Shown here piece by piece: positions 28,927-40,500 of a stretch of DNA of 64,000 bases. Source of the DNA: Halictus rubicundus (taxonomy: Eukaryota > Arthropoda > Insecta > Hymenoptera > Halictidae); the NCBI RefSeq assembly GCF_050948215.1, contig NW_027488640.1, forward strand, positions 372,001 to 436,000, read 5' to 3'. A program made the translations under genes and the position numbers. How positions within the stretch are numbered: position 1 is the stretch's first letter; every line of letters begins with the position of its first letter. The notes beneath the pieces were generated by a model that was given only the letters and a program-made list of their open reading frames with translations, did not search any database and was not told the origin of the DNA.

Positions 28927-29543
28927 GACTCATCGGTACCCGAAAGGTGGAAGGGTCCTTCCGCTGCATCGTCCGTGAGGTCGAGGACCAGACAACCGTC
29001 TGGATCACAGCGGAGGAACACCCGGAGGAAGTGACGGCTTTCTTCAGGGCTTTTGCCAACCACATGGTAGAACGACACCGCCTATGCGTACCGGTGTTGG
29101 CAGCGATCAAGTCGGGTCTCCTCGTGGCCGTGCAGGATGGTCCCGCCTGGCTCAGGGGCGAAGTGAGGGAGGTCGACAATCGAGCCGCGTCCATCTTTCT
29201 GGGTGACCGCGGTACCACCACGATCCGGGAGGTTACCCAAATTTGGATTCTCCCGCCACGCTTCCGGACCTTGCCCTGGCAGGCGGTAAAAATGGTGCTG
29301 AGGGGCGTCCGCCCCCGAAACAACAGAACCATCCGCCGAATCAGCACTATCTCCGAGCTGGTAATGAGGGACCGAAGAGGCTACGCTAGCGGAGTGACCA
29401 TCACCAATGGTGACCACGCCGAGGGCCACCTCCTGCTGGAACGTCTACCGGGCCAACCCCCCCTGGATGTTGCGGATTTCTGGCTTCGAGTGGGCTACGC
29501 CATCAAGACCACAACCAACCCACAGCAACACCTCCAACACTAG
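28902..29543 (+). CDS. Gypsy-C ORF5, extended Tudor-domain protein
   Basis: 213 residues; ATG in GAACCATGC context. Residues about 18-190 fit an extended Tudor (SN-Tudor) layout: an outer strand-helix part (FRCIVREVEDQTTVWITAEE, then FFRAFANHMVERH), the Tudor core (GLLVAVQDGPAWLRGEVREV, ASIFLGDRGTTTIREV), the typical WILPPRFRTLPWQAVKMVLR and GVRP, and a return to outer strands (GYASGVTITNGDHAEGHLLL). In host Tudor proteins the core reads W-Y-R-A and D-Y-G-N; here it is W-L-R-G and D-R-G-T, so the aromatic cage for dimethyl-arginine is incomplete. Host Tudor proteins scaffold the piRNA pathway. Confidence 0.75.
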   Translation: MPEKGSSLRLIGTRKVEGSFRCIVREVEDQTTVWITAEEHPEEVTAFFRAFANHMVERHRLCVPVLAAIKSGLLVAVQDGPAWLRGEVREVDNRAASIFLGDRGTTTIREVTQIWILPPRFRTLPWQAVKMVLRGVRPRNNRTIRRISTISELVMRDRRGYASGVTITNGDHAEGHLLLERLPGQPPLDVADFWLRVGYAIKTTTNPQQHLQH

Positions 29544-29669
29544 AAGACCACACCTACCTATAAGTACACTAAACACCACACTACACTACACCGACATTTC
29601 GTTTACCATAGTTCTCAGGACGCTTTTCCTTCTCAGATCGAAAGCATCACGCGAACCGCGATGTTTCAT

Positions 29670-29682
29670 TTAAGGGGGGAGA
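29670..29682 (+). promoter_or_regulatory. Gypsy-C polypurine tract
   Basis: AAGGGGGGAGA lies directly before the 3' LTR, the place where plus-strand DNA synthesis starts. Confidence 0.85.
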
Positions 29683-30937
29683 TGTTACGTATGGAGACGT
29701 TCTCCACGTTTATTTCGATTAGAATTTCTAATCTCTTTTCTGAGAACGAAAAGCGTCCCAACAGGCCCCTTTTATTAACGAAAGATACTGTATGCCTTCT
29801 TTATACCAAAATCTCTAAACACTCCCTTCTGGCATCCGTTAATCAATATTCTGATAGGAAATCGCCCGGATAACCTTCATTAACCCCTTTCAACGAAAAT
29901 CTAACTGAGCCCTGCTTTTCATTAGAAGTGACAAAAAATGTGACTGTGACCCTACGCGATATCAAATCTTAAACAGAGTACCCCTTTCATTTTCAAGGTA
30001 TATAAACCCATTCGTTTTCATCCTCTTCGGTTAGTCGAGAAGCGGTTCAGTCAAGATTCAGACGCGGTTCAGTACTCGTGCAGTCACGTCGCGTCAAGTC
30101 TAGTGAGATCGGGTTAAAGTCCCTTTCGAATCAATTCATAACCTTATAGATTCCGTTAGTTCGGTATATATTCTATTTGGCATTCAACAATCGCCATCTA
30201 ACCCCGCATTGCCAGTGCGTCAACACCGTGCAACATAGGTAAACAATTCCTCTAATTGTACATTTATTATATTCATTCGCGACACAAACAACAACACTTG
30301 TAGTAATTTCAATTCAGAATAAATTGTCTTGTTTGTTAACTCGCGTACCCTTAATTATTGCCTAAAATCCTAATATAATAATTGAACGTTCCCACACGAT
30401 ACAATCTAACCGCTCGGATTGTATCAATTAAATTATATAGAAGTTACGAGGCTTACTAATACTTAAATTCGATTCAACGAAGATTTCTCCAACCTAGTGG
30501 CTCCTCGATTTCGCATTGAGTGCGTCCACGAAATTATACCATCCTAGGCGGATCCCCGATTTCGCATTGGGTTCTTCCGCATCCTAGCAGCTCCCTGATT
30601 TCGCATCAGGTGCGTCCGCGCTCTTATACAACCTCCTTTCGTATCGGGTTCGCCGCGTGTTCCCTAGTGACTCCTCGATTTCGCATCGGGTGCGTGCACG
30701 AAGTTTCATCCTCCTAGTAGCTCCTCGATTTCGCATCGGGTGCGTCTGCGTTTGACACCAACCTCCCAGAGGTTCCCTGATTTCGCATCAGGTGCGTCCT
30801 CGACGTCAACTATCCTAGCGGCTCCTCGATTTCGCATCGGGTGCGTCCGCGTACCTAACTAACAATTGAAACCATATTCCTGGGGTAAAAATCCCCTCGC
30901 CGGCCTCTCGCGCTGCTCATAGCCCTGGCTCGTAACA
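29683..30937 (+). repeat. Gypsy-C 3' LTR
   Basis: 1255 bp, offset 11661 from the 5' LTR; I saw no base difference. It includes the second copy of the hairpin array (30497-30850). Confidence 0.97.
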
Positions 30938-33900
30938 CCTTCATGTACTGATGTATTATATGAGAACATGGCCAAATCTAGCCAGTCATCCCAATTGTTT
31001 GCACTGTTCACATACTGCTTTAGGTATTCCATTAGTACATGATGTGATGTTTCAATTGAGCCATTGCTTTGTGGGCGATAAGCTGTAGTCTTGTAATGTT
31101 TAATTATAAATTTTCTTGCCACTTGTTTCATTAAGTTTGAGGTGAAATTAGTTCCTAGATCCGTTAAAATTGCTTTAGGGGCTCCAAATCGACAAATGAG
31201 ATTTTTAATGAAAGCATCCGCGATATCTGCAGTTGTGGTTCGTTCCAAAGCCACTGCTACAGAGTATTTCCTTAATAAGTCTTGCATAGTTAGAATATAT
31301 TTGTTTCCCTTTCTTGTTTCTGGTAAAGGTCCTACGATGTCCATGCTGACTTTGTCAAAAGCTTTTCCTGGAGTGTCTGTTAACACCATTGGTTGTTTTG
31401 TTTTAATTCTTGTCAGCTTTCTTAACTGACATTCGCTACATGTGCGGATGAAATTTTGAATGTCTTTTTTCATTCCTTCCCAATAGTAATATTGTCGAAT
31501 TCGGTGGTAAGTCTTCGTTACGCCCTAATGTCCACCGGCGGCAGAGATATGCTTTTCCTCGATTAAATTTAATCTATTGCTTTCAGGTGGTATAGTTATT
31601 TGGCCTATGCATATGTTTATCGTTATCGTTTTGTTCCGGAATGCTTCTTTTAATCTGTTTACGATGTATTTCCAAAGTATGTCTTCAATGTTGTTAGTCT
31701 TCCTTATACTGAATGAATTTAAGTTCATTTCTTCAACTACATCTAATAATGAGGCGATGCAGTTGACAATGTTTTCAGGTTCGATAGGAATGTGTTTGTT
31801 TTGTTTAACTGGTAGGGCTATTGGGTAGAATTTGTCCCATGGTTGTAATCTAGCTCGCTCAAAAGTTAAGTCGATGAAAGTGTTCAATTGATTGGCTTCT
31901 TTTAATTCTTCTGCTCCTTTATCGATAGGATTACCATTCATGTCAACAAATATTACTCTGTGTGTTTTGGTCATATATAGTGGTTCGTGAGTTTCTCGGA
32001 TTTGCAAGTCTCTGTGTGGTTGTTGTATTACACTGGGCGGTTCCACTTGAATATCTGCCAAGCCAGGGATTTCAGGCGAATAATTATTTTTTTGATTAGT
32101 TTTTGACTCCGTATCATGGTTATCGGATGAAGTTAATGAAAAGTATTTGATTTTCGTTTGTTCTTGCGGTCCACATTTCCTTTTCTTCCGTGTTGTATCA
32201 AGTAGGGGTGATTCTTCCGAAGTGGTGGTTGAAATTTTTCTTTTTCGAGTTCGCACTGGTTCATCTGGTTTTGTTCGTTTTTTAATTCTGTTCAGTTCTA
32301 ATTCTAACGAGTCTTCTGATGAAGTTGATAAGATTCTTCTTCTAACTGGTTTTCTGACCAAAGACTGTAAAGGTAGGCAGATTTCTGGGGGATTGCTGGA
32401 TAGTGCGTCTGCATTAGCGTTAGCTCTGCCTTCTTTATATTGAATATTATAATCGTGTTCCGATAGTTTTAATTTCCATTTCCATAATCTGGAAGTCGGA
32501 TCCTTGATGGAATGTAGCCAAATTAGAGGTTTATGGTCGGTAATAATATTGAAAGTACGGCCGTATAGATATGGCCGAAAGTGAGATATGCAGTAAACAA
32601 TTGCTTAGCATTCTTTTTCTATGGTTGAATATTTTTGTTCGGCTGCGTTTAACAGACGAGAAGCGTATGCCACAGGGAGATCTTTCCCAATTGGACCTTG
32701 GCTGAGTACTCCTCCGATAGCATATACAGACGCGTCAGTAGTGAGGTTAAATGTTTTTGAGAAGTCTGGAAATTGTAGTATAGGTTTTGTTGTGAGTGCT
32801 TCCCTTAGAATTCGAAATGATTTTTCCTGTGTATCTTCCCATTTAAAGGTGATATCTTTCTTTAATAAATCTGTAAGAGGCTTTGCGATTGCTGAGAAAT
32901 TTGGTATGAATCTTCGATAATATCCGGCCAATCCTAAAAATTGTTTAATGTTCTTCGAATTTTTAGGTTTAGGAAATTTTTGTACTGCTTAAATTTTCTT
33001 TGGATCTGGTTTTAATCCATCTTCACTGATTATATGTCCTAGATAGTTCACTTCGTGACGCAAAAATTCGCATTTATCCGGTTGTAATTTTAATTTTGTG
33101 GTGCGTAATCGATCCATTAGTTTGTTAAATTTGATTTCATGTTCTTGCAAGGAGCTTGAATATATTACTATATCATCGAGATATACAAATAATTCAGATC
33201 CTTGAAGTCCTGCCAGCACACTGTTCATCAAGCGCTGAAATGTGGCTGGTGCGTTTTTTAAACCAAAAGGCATTCTTTTAAATTGAAAGTGTCCATAAGG
33301 GGTTGAGAATGCTGTTTTATGGGCATCCTCCGATGCCATTTTGATTTGGTGAAATCCAGAAGCTAAATCGAACGTGGAAAAGTATTTAGCGCTTCCAAGT
33401 TGGTCTAAAATTTCTGTTATGTTGGGCAAGGGATATGCATCACCTATAGATTTTTCATTTAAATTTCGATAGTCTATTACGAGACGCCATCGTTTGTTTC
33501 CTTGAGAATCCGGTTTCTTTGGTACGATCCATACTGGCGAGTTATAGGGTGATGTTGACGTTTCGACTACGTCCGTTTCTAATAATTCCCGTACTTGTTT
33601 ATTAATTTCTTCTTTATGAATCGGGGGAAATCGATATTGCCTAGTATTTATTGGAACGTCATTTGTAGTGTGTATTTTATGTCGTAGCACATCAGTGCCT
33701 TCGAGGGTTTCTCCGGGAATATGGAATCTGTCTTGATTTTGTTTTATTAATTTCGTAATATTCTGCTTTTCTTCTTTGTTGAGGTGATCTAATCTTAATA
33801 ATTCCAGGATATCTCTATATCGATTATGATCACCTATTGCTGCCACAAGGCAGGATTTGACATGTTGATTGGTAACCTCTTCAAATGGTTCCAACTTTAC

Positions 33901-34439
33901 CATGGGTACGTCGAGAACGTAATTTTTTAATGTAGCATTTGTTATTCTTATATGTGCTTGTTCTTTATTATTAGTGACTACTGTTTCTCCAAGAAATATT
34001 CCCTTTTCTTCAGGTATTCGGGGAATATAACCTTGCTGTACTTCTCGATAGATTATATTCACTGTTATTGGAATAGATGTTCTCTTAGGAACTGTTATTT
34101 GTTGAGGTTCAGAGAATGGTATGTATGTGGTTCCCCATTTTATATGTTTCGCGGAGTAATCGACGTTTGCTTGATTATTTAGTAGAAAGTCGGATCCTAA
34201 GAGTCCGCTTTGATCTATCGATATTCGGTTGCTAACAACATGGAATGTTACTTGATGGCCTGCTATCCTGATTGATGCCGTCCCTAGGGTGGCCAGGAAT
34301 ATTGTAGCATTGCTTGTGTCGATTTCCGTAAATATTGGGACCATTGATTCTTTTATAAGATTTATTTCTGAACCTGAGTCGATTAAAAGTGGAATTATTC
34401 CTTGAAGATCAGGAGAGGTAATCATTACAGTTGGTGTAT
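30938..34439 (-). pseudogene. pol: Gypsy-B pol (protease to integrase), decayed
   Basis: Minus frame from the gag overlap: protease LIDSGSEINLI, RT with YLDDIVIYSS, RNase H (LTTDASVYAIGGVLSQ), a linker with macro-like features (NSFSIRKTNNIEDILWKYIV), and integrase (CSECQLRKLTRIK, SMDIVGPLPE, LTDLGTNF, GSIETSH). In-frame stops at 32989, 32605 and 31525 break it; all pieces share one register. The two ends are cut by Gypsy-C and Gypsy-D. Confidence 0.93.
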
Positions 34440-36393
34440 TGTAACGCGGACCTCCACTCGCCGCGTAGGAAGGCGGGGGCGGGGTCCACTCCGGGAATTT
34501 ATGGGCTCAGAGGCCGGGCCGCGTACGGCCGTGAATACGCGGTCCTCCCGGTACTAACCGATTCTCGAAGGTTCTCGGAAATCGGGAAGAGCCTACTGCT
34601 CGGGCGCCAGGCACCGGAAGGGTGCCACGCGAAACGAGAACGAAGTCCGCCCTTAGCCGAAGCTGAGGGCGGGAGGCGAACCTTCGGGAACCGCGAGAAG
34701 GTCGAGAGGCGCGAGAAGGGTCGGGGGTTCGGGCACGGAAGGGAACGAGGACAGCCCTCACGGCAGGGCGGATCGCGCAGGTAAAGATATCGATATTCAG
34801 ACTGGGCTCTACAATTTTATTGGCGTCGGTTGTTTTACAAAGTCGCGGCCACGTGGTCGCACCCGAGAGCCCGCGCTCTTCGTACAGAGTTTGCGGTAAG
34901 TTGAAGGGTTCGCAACGCGCTGTGGTCGATCGGTAAAATACGCCGCGGGGGTGCGGTAGATCGGCACAAGAATAGCCCCTCGCCGAAGCGAGGGTTTCGC
35001 GGCACGCAGGTGGTCGGCGCAATCACGGTATGACTGTCGCGGCGCGGTTTCGGTTCCGACGGACGGCGAACGCTCGGCGAAAACTGCGCGATAGACTACG
35101 CGACGGCTCGATAGGAATAACGCGAAATGTAACGTAACAAACAGATGGTTGCAAACGATAACGGCGGCAGCTCCTCCGAGGCAGACTTCCGCGCGATATT
35201 TTTCCGGGAACTCGCAGCCGAGACTCAAGGTACCGGTGAATTCGGTACTAGCGGAATGTCCGAGGCGAGAAGCGCCTCGGCGCGCGAAAACTCGGGGAAC
35301 GAGGCGCGATATTACGCGTCCGACGGGCGATCCGCGAGCTCGCGTTGCCGCGAGGGCACGGAATCGTCGTCGGCCGGCCTCGTCTGTTCCCCGACTTAGC
35401 CTGGCGAACCAACTCGCGAAAAATACACGAAAAGGGTCACTTAAGGGACTCACCGTTCCTGCCGGTAATTTTTCTCCGCCGCCTGTCGCGGTATTGCCCG
35501 TCTCGCTCGGGATGGTCCGGCGGGAATTCGGCTCCTGCCTTGCAACGTTAACCGTGTGGCGGTCCCGCTGTAGTTCGGGATGATCACAGCACGCACGTCG
35601 CGTGTACGGTAGGCGGACGGAGTTCGGTAACTTTATCTAACACCGCGGTCCGGGCAATTCGAGAGGTTTTGTGTTCGGTACGATACAACTCGGAAGTCAC
35701 CGCGACAGTAATTCGGCCTAGTCCGTTCGCGTTACGGCAGAGTCCTCGCATCCCCACTCCTGACCGTAGTCCGGCTTTTCTTCTAATAGGGCGCGCGTCT
35801 GGCGCGAAATTCGGAACTCGCAGGATCGTGCCTACGCCGGGTCCTTGGGCCCCAGACCTTACGCGAAATTCATTCCGAAATCGACACGCGGGGCAGATCG
35901 GTGACCTACCCCGGCATGGAGAGGGGGGGGGGGCGCCTACACCACCCTCGCCGAGGCCCCTTGCAATTGGCTGAGGCGAGGCGACGGCAGGACCGCGAAA
36001 TAGGTTGTCGGGTGGTGGACAGGGGCCTTCGTCCCGCTTCGTCACCTCCGGGTTGTCTGGCCCGTGTGTGGCGTCGCCCATTCCTCGTTAGCACCGGTGC
36101 ACCGGACTTGCGTAATGGCCATGGTTTGGCGTAGGTGGTCCCGCGAAGCTCTGCTCTCTTTCTTCCGGTCGGCCGGAGGCCGGGGTGCCGTTCACGTACC
36201 TGAAACTTGCCGGGCTCGGCGTGCGCGAAAGGGTGAAAGTACGCGTTTCCTTTCGATTCGGGAGTTCCTCGGGGAGCGCTTCTTAACCTATCGAGCCGTG
36301 GTTCTGTTCGCGACAACATGTTTTACGGCAGTCCGGTTCCTCCGGTCGGTTGTTAGGGACCCTTAAGGGCGGCGGGGTTTGTGCAACGTCACA
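34440..36393 (-). repeat. Gypsy-D 3' LTR
   Basis: 1954 bp, on the plus strand TGTAACGCGG to GCAACGTCACA. CGCCAATAAAATTG on the minus strand (about 34812-34826) gives a poly(A) signal. Long GC-rich ORFs inside it on the minus strand are probably chance. Confidence 0.95.
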
Positions 36394-36892
36394 ACTCCCC
36401 CCCCCTTAAACCGGACCGGACTGCTACGGTATCCCCCCCTCGTGACCCCTCGCTCGATTGGTTCTGGCGCGGTTCCCTTCGGAAGTCTCCCTTTACATTC
36501 GCGGGGCCTTCACCGGCGGACGAACACTCGGACTCGACAAACGAATAACCAGATCCTGGAATGGGGAACAACGGGACTAGGTGGTATAATTAATTTTGAC
36601 GCAGCCAATCACACGGTAATTCTATTTATTTCCTTTTTTTTTTCGATAAGGTTGGCCCTTCTGGGTAGGGGCTCGAAACACCTGTGATGGTGCTACCGCG
36701 ATAATATGTTGGGCGGTACCACGATACGATATAAACGATAATGAAAAAAAAACAACAAATGTCACACGAATACAAAAAAAGAATATTACTGGATCCCTTA
36801 TCCGGGATTCCCCCTCGGCGCGGTACGGTAGTGCCGTGCCCTTAGTCACGGCGGCGTCGTGATCGTTTGGGGGGGGGGTCTTCAGTCCTCCC
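36394..36892 (-). other. Gypsy-D 3' non-coding part with polypurine tract
   Basis: Next to the LTR, the minus strand reads TTAAGGGGGGGGGGAGT, the polypurine tract. The rest is A/T-rich without an ORF. Confidence 0.8.
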
Positions 36893-37561
36893 TTAGTGGG
36901 TGACGGGACGGATCTCTTTTTCCCATGACGGGCCGCATCTTGGGCAGGTGCGCACGGAGCACCCCTGCCGGCCGCAACGGTAGCAGTGCGGCGCCGGGGG
37001 GTTAGGGCACCGGTCCCTCCGGTGCCCGGCTTGGCCGCAGTTCCAACACTCGTTTGGCCGCACCGGAGGGTTTTGTTTCCCGTCCTGGGCCTGTCGCCAA
37101 TATTGTTCCCACTTGTCATGGCGGGCGTTCTTCGGCCGGCGCCGCGCGGGCGGGATCGCGGCGCAGGGCACCGTGGCTGCGGTACGGGAGGTTGCGGGCT
37201 TCTCCGGGGCTCGGGGTTCCTGGTCCACCCGCTGGACCGGCTGCGGTAGCGGCTGCGGCGTGGGCCGTAGCGGCAGCGGTAGAGGGGGGGTCATCCCCTC
37301 GATAGGCCCCAGGAGGTCCCCTACGGGTACCTCGGGCCGGGCGGGAGTGGTCGGTACTTCGGGGGTTGCCTCCGGTTGGGCGAGAATGGTCTCGTCCAGC
37401 TCCCGGATTTCCTGGGTGAGCTGCTTCTGATGTTTTGCCACCTGGAAAAGGTGGCTTGTCATCGCCTCGACCTGTAGCTCCAAGCGCCTCCGTTTATTCA
37501 GCGCCTCTGCGATACTCTGTGCCATCTGTGGGTTGGGGTTACATTTAGGATCCCTGATCAT
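36893..37561 (-). CDS. Gypsy-D ORF3, second zinc-knuckle (nucleocapsid-like) protein
   Basis: 222 residues. The start codon overlaps the pol stop as ATGA (37558-37561). An N-terminal predicted coiled coil (ALNKRRRLELQVEAM to IRELDETI) is followed by a Pro-rich middle and two C-terminal knuckles, CWNCGQAGHRRDRC and CYRCGRQGCSVRTCPRC. These match the Gag pair CWNCRKIGHRSRNC and CYRCGEPNVRTPQCTRC in spacing and residues, so a duplicated nucleocapsid module is likely. It takes the place of env. I know no described function. Confidence 0.85.
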   Translation of the reverse strand: MIRDPKCNPNPQMAQSIAEALNKRRRLELQVEAMTSHLFQVAKHQKQLTQEIRELDETILAQPEATPEVPTTPARPEVPVGDLLGPIEGMTPPLPLPLRPTPQPLPQPVQRVDQEPRAPEKPATSRTAATVPCAAIPPARRRPKNARHDKWEQYWRQAQDGKQNPPVRPNECWNCGQAGHRRDRCPNPPAPHCYRCGRQGCSVRTCPRCGPSWEKEIRPVTH

Positions 37562-40500
37562 GCGAGTCCGTTACTCGGTGATGTGTACGTCTTGAGGTCG
37601 GCTACGTGGGCTTTTCCGACCTCTTTCCCGTCTAATGTTGTCAGTCGATAGACCACCGACGAGAGTTTTTCGCGGACGCGGAAGGGTCCGCCATACTTGG
37701 GGCACAGTTTCGCGGCGATATTCTGGGCGGCGGATGATAACACGCGTTGGCGTCGCAAAACCAAGTCGCCGACCGCGAATTGTACTTCTCTCCGGCGAAG
37801 GTTATAATATTTCGCCTGGGATTCGTATGCCCTGTCGAGATTTTCCCCCACCCAGTGACGTAGGGTGGATAGTCGCGAGACGCGATTTTTCCAATCGCCG
37901 GTATTGGCGAGTTCGGCATCGGCCGTCGGTTCTCCGTCCCCTCGTCGGCATATTTTCGGTCTTGGTTCCCGGCCAAAATTCAAAAACGCGGGTGAGGATT
38001 GGAGTGCTGTGTGGTACGCGGTATTGTACGCGAAGCGGAAGCTCGGGAGATTCACGTCCCAATCGCGATGATCGCGGCCGATATACGATACTATCATCGT
38101 TTTTAATACCCGATTGACTCGTTCTACGGGATTCGCCTGCGGGTGGTATGGGGGCGTGGTCGAAATGGTAATCCCGTAGGTTTTCGCCAATTCGTGTATC
38201 GCTTTATTTACGAACTCGGTCCCGTTATCGGTGTGGATCACCTCGGGGGTACCCCACCGCGAAAATACGTGGTTCTCGAGGGCCTCGGAAATTTTTACCC
38301 CGGTTGCGCGCCGGAGGGGACAACATTCGATCCATTTGGTAAATAAATCCTGCACTACCAGGAGGTATTGGTGTCCGGCTTTACTTGGGGGAAGCGGGCC
38401 CATAATATCGGCGGCAATTACCACCCACGGGGCCCCGACACGACGTCGTCCCATCAGCCCGGAGGGGAGTTTTTGTTCCACCTTCGTCAACTGGCATGTG
38501 GGACAACGTCGCACGTACTCCACCACGGTACGGAACATGCCCTGCCAAAAATAACGGGTCGCGATTCGATGGTAAGTTTTCTCAACTCCCAAGTGGCCCG
38601 CTTGCTCCTCGTCATGGGCCTCTCGCAAAATTTCGGTAACGCGCTCCTCGGGTATTACGAGCTTCCACTCGTCGAGATCGCTCCCGAGCATTTCGGTAAT
38701 CAAGGGATCGTTTCTTCGGTAATACAGTTGTCCCCCTCGAATCGCCCACCCGGGGTGCCCCTTCGGGTCGCCCTCTACCGCGCGAAATTTCTCTTCGTAC
38801 CACCCCCTTTTAGTCGCGGCGACAATCGGTAATTCCCCCTCCCCCTCAGCCGCGACCTCGTACATTCGCGAGAGTGCATCCGGCACGTGGTTTAGTGCGC
38901 CCTGTCGATACGCGATCGCGAAATCGTACTCCAACAATTGTAATGCCCAGCGCGCCAGTCTCCCGGAAGGGTTCTTCAGGGTCCGCAACCAACGTAGACT
39001 ATGGTGGTCCGTAATTACCGTGAAGCGGTAACCTTCTAAGTAGGGGCGGAACTTCTGTACGGCCCAGACGATCGCGAGGCATTCCAATTCGGTAGCGGAG
39101 TATTTTCGTTCGGCCTCGGTTAAGGCTCTGCTCGCGAACGCGATAACCCTTTCCACCCCCTCGATTTCCTGGGCCAGGACGGCCCCCAGCCCTACGGTGC
39201 TCGCATCGGTCTGGAGGACGAACGGAATATCGAAATGTGGACAAGCCAGGGTCGGGGCAGTCGCGATTAATTCTCGAACTTTTTCGAAGGCGGATTGTTG
39301 GCCGTCTTCCCATCTCCACGCCTGTCCTTTCCGAAGCAGGATGTTTAGCGGCTCCGCGACTGTAGCGAAGTCCGGGATGAATCTTCGATACCACGAAGCC
39401 ATGCCGAGAAATCGCCGCAGTTGTCTTATATTCCGCGGGGCGGGAAAGGACAGGACCGGCGCGACTTTTTCGACATCGACTTTCAACCCTTCCCTACTCA
39501 CCACGAATCCGAGATAACGCACCTCCTCCCGACAAAATTCGCATTTTTCCGGGTTAACGAGCAGTCCCGCGGATTTAATTCGTTCGAAAATCTTCGCGAG
39601 CCACGCGAGATGATCTTCGAAGGTCGTGGTCGCGATAATAATATCGTCCAAATACGCGAATGCGTTCGGCTCCATTTCCGGGCCGATAAGTCGATCTAAT
39701 AATCGCTGAAACGTCGCGGGAGCTCCCGTGAGCCCGTACGGCATCCTTTTAAATTGGAATAACCCTTTACCCGGAACGGTAAAGGCGGTAATTGGTTTAC
39801 TCGCGTCTTCGAGCGGGATCTGGAAGTATGCCTGACTCAAGTCGAGAGTGGAAATGTATCGCGCGGCTCGTAATTTATCGAGAATGCTTGACATAATTGG
39901 GAGCGGGTACGCGTCCTTCTTGGAAACCTCGTTAACTTTCCGAAAATCTAAACAGAATCGGTATTTGCCGTTCGGTTTCTTGACCATTACGATAGGGCTT
40001 GACCATTCGCTGATGGAAGGCTCGATAATATCATCCGCGAGTAAGGCGTCGACTTCGCGATATTTCGCCTCTTGTACTTTCGGCGAGACCGGATAATATC
40101 GCTGCTTTATTGGTCGGTTTTCCCCGACATCAATCCGATGCTTGGTCAAGTTGGTAATGCCCGGCGAAGCGGCAAAGTCAGTGAGTGCAGTTTCCAAGAA
40201 TTTACGGAGCCGCTCCTGTTCGTTGTCCGTTAAGATACGGAGGCCACAGCAGAGTGGGGAACGCGATAAGGAATCGAATGGAAATTCGACCTGGGATCGC
40301 GACGCAAAATACCACACCGCTCTGTGGTACTCAACAACGATACCAAATTCCGCGATTACGTCGATCCCTAGTAGTAACGGATTCACGAGATTGTCGAGAA
40401 CGTACGCGAGAATGTGACGGGTTTCGTCGCGAATCTTTAAGGTAACGCTTGCTTGTTCGGTTGCTCGGTCGACCGCTCCCGTGGCCAGCAGGAATAAGCA

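Larger units (their letters stand above)
18022..30937 (+). mobile_element. Gypsy-C, env-bearing Gypsy (errantivirus-like) with accessory ORFs
   Basis: Two 1255-bp LTRs (18022-19276, 29683-30937) with no difference that I can see, flanked by the 4-bp TSD CCTT (18018-18021, 30938-30941). Gene order is gag, pol, env, ORF4, ORF5. Length is 12.9 kb, or about 11.2 kb without the 1750-bp insertion in pol. Identical LTRs point to a recent insertion; the pol insertion is younger still and disables this copy. Confidence 0.97.

Noticed and set aside
34507..35453. Open frames of 171 and 214 residues inside the Gypsy-D LTR (repeated at 42997-43943)
   Set aside because: They lie in GC-rich LTR sequence, have Arg/Pro/Ser-rich composition without a recognisable domain, and their duplication only reflects the two LTRs.
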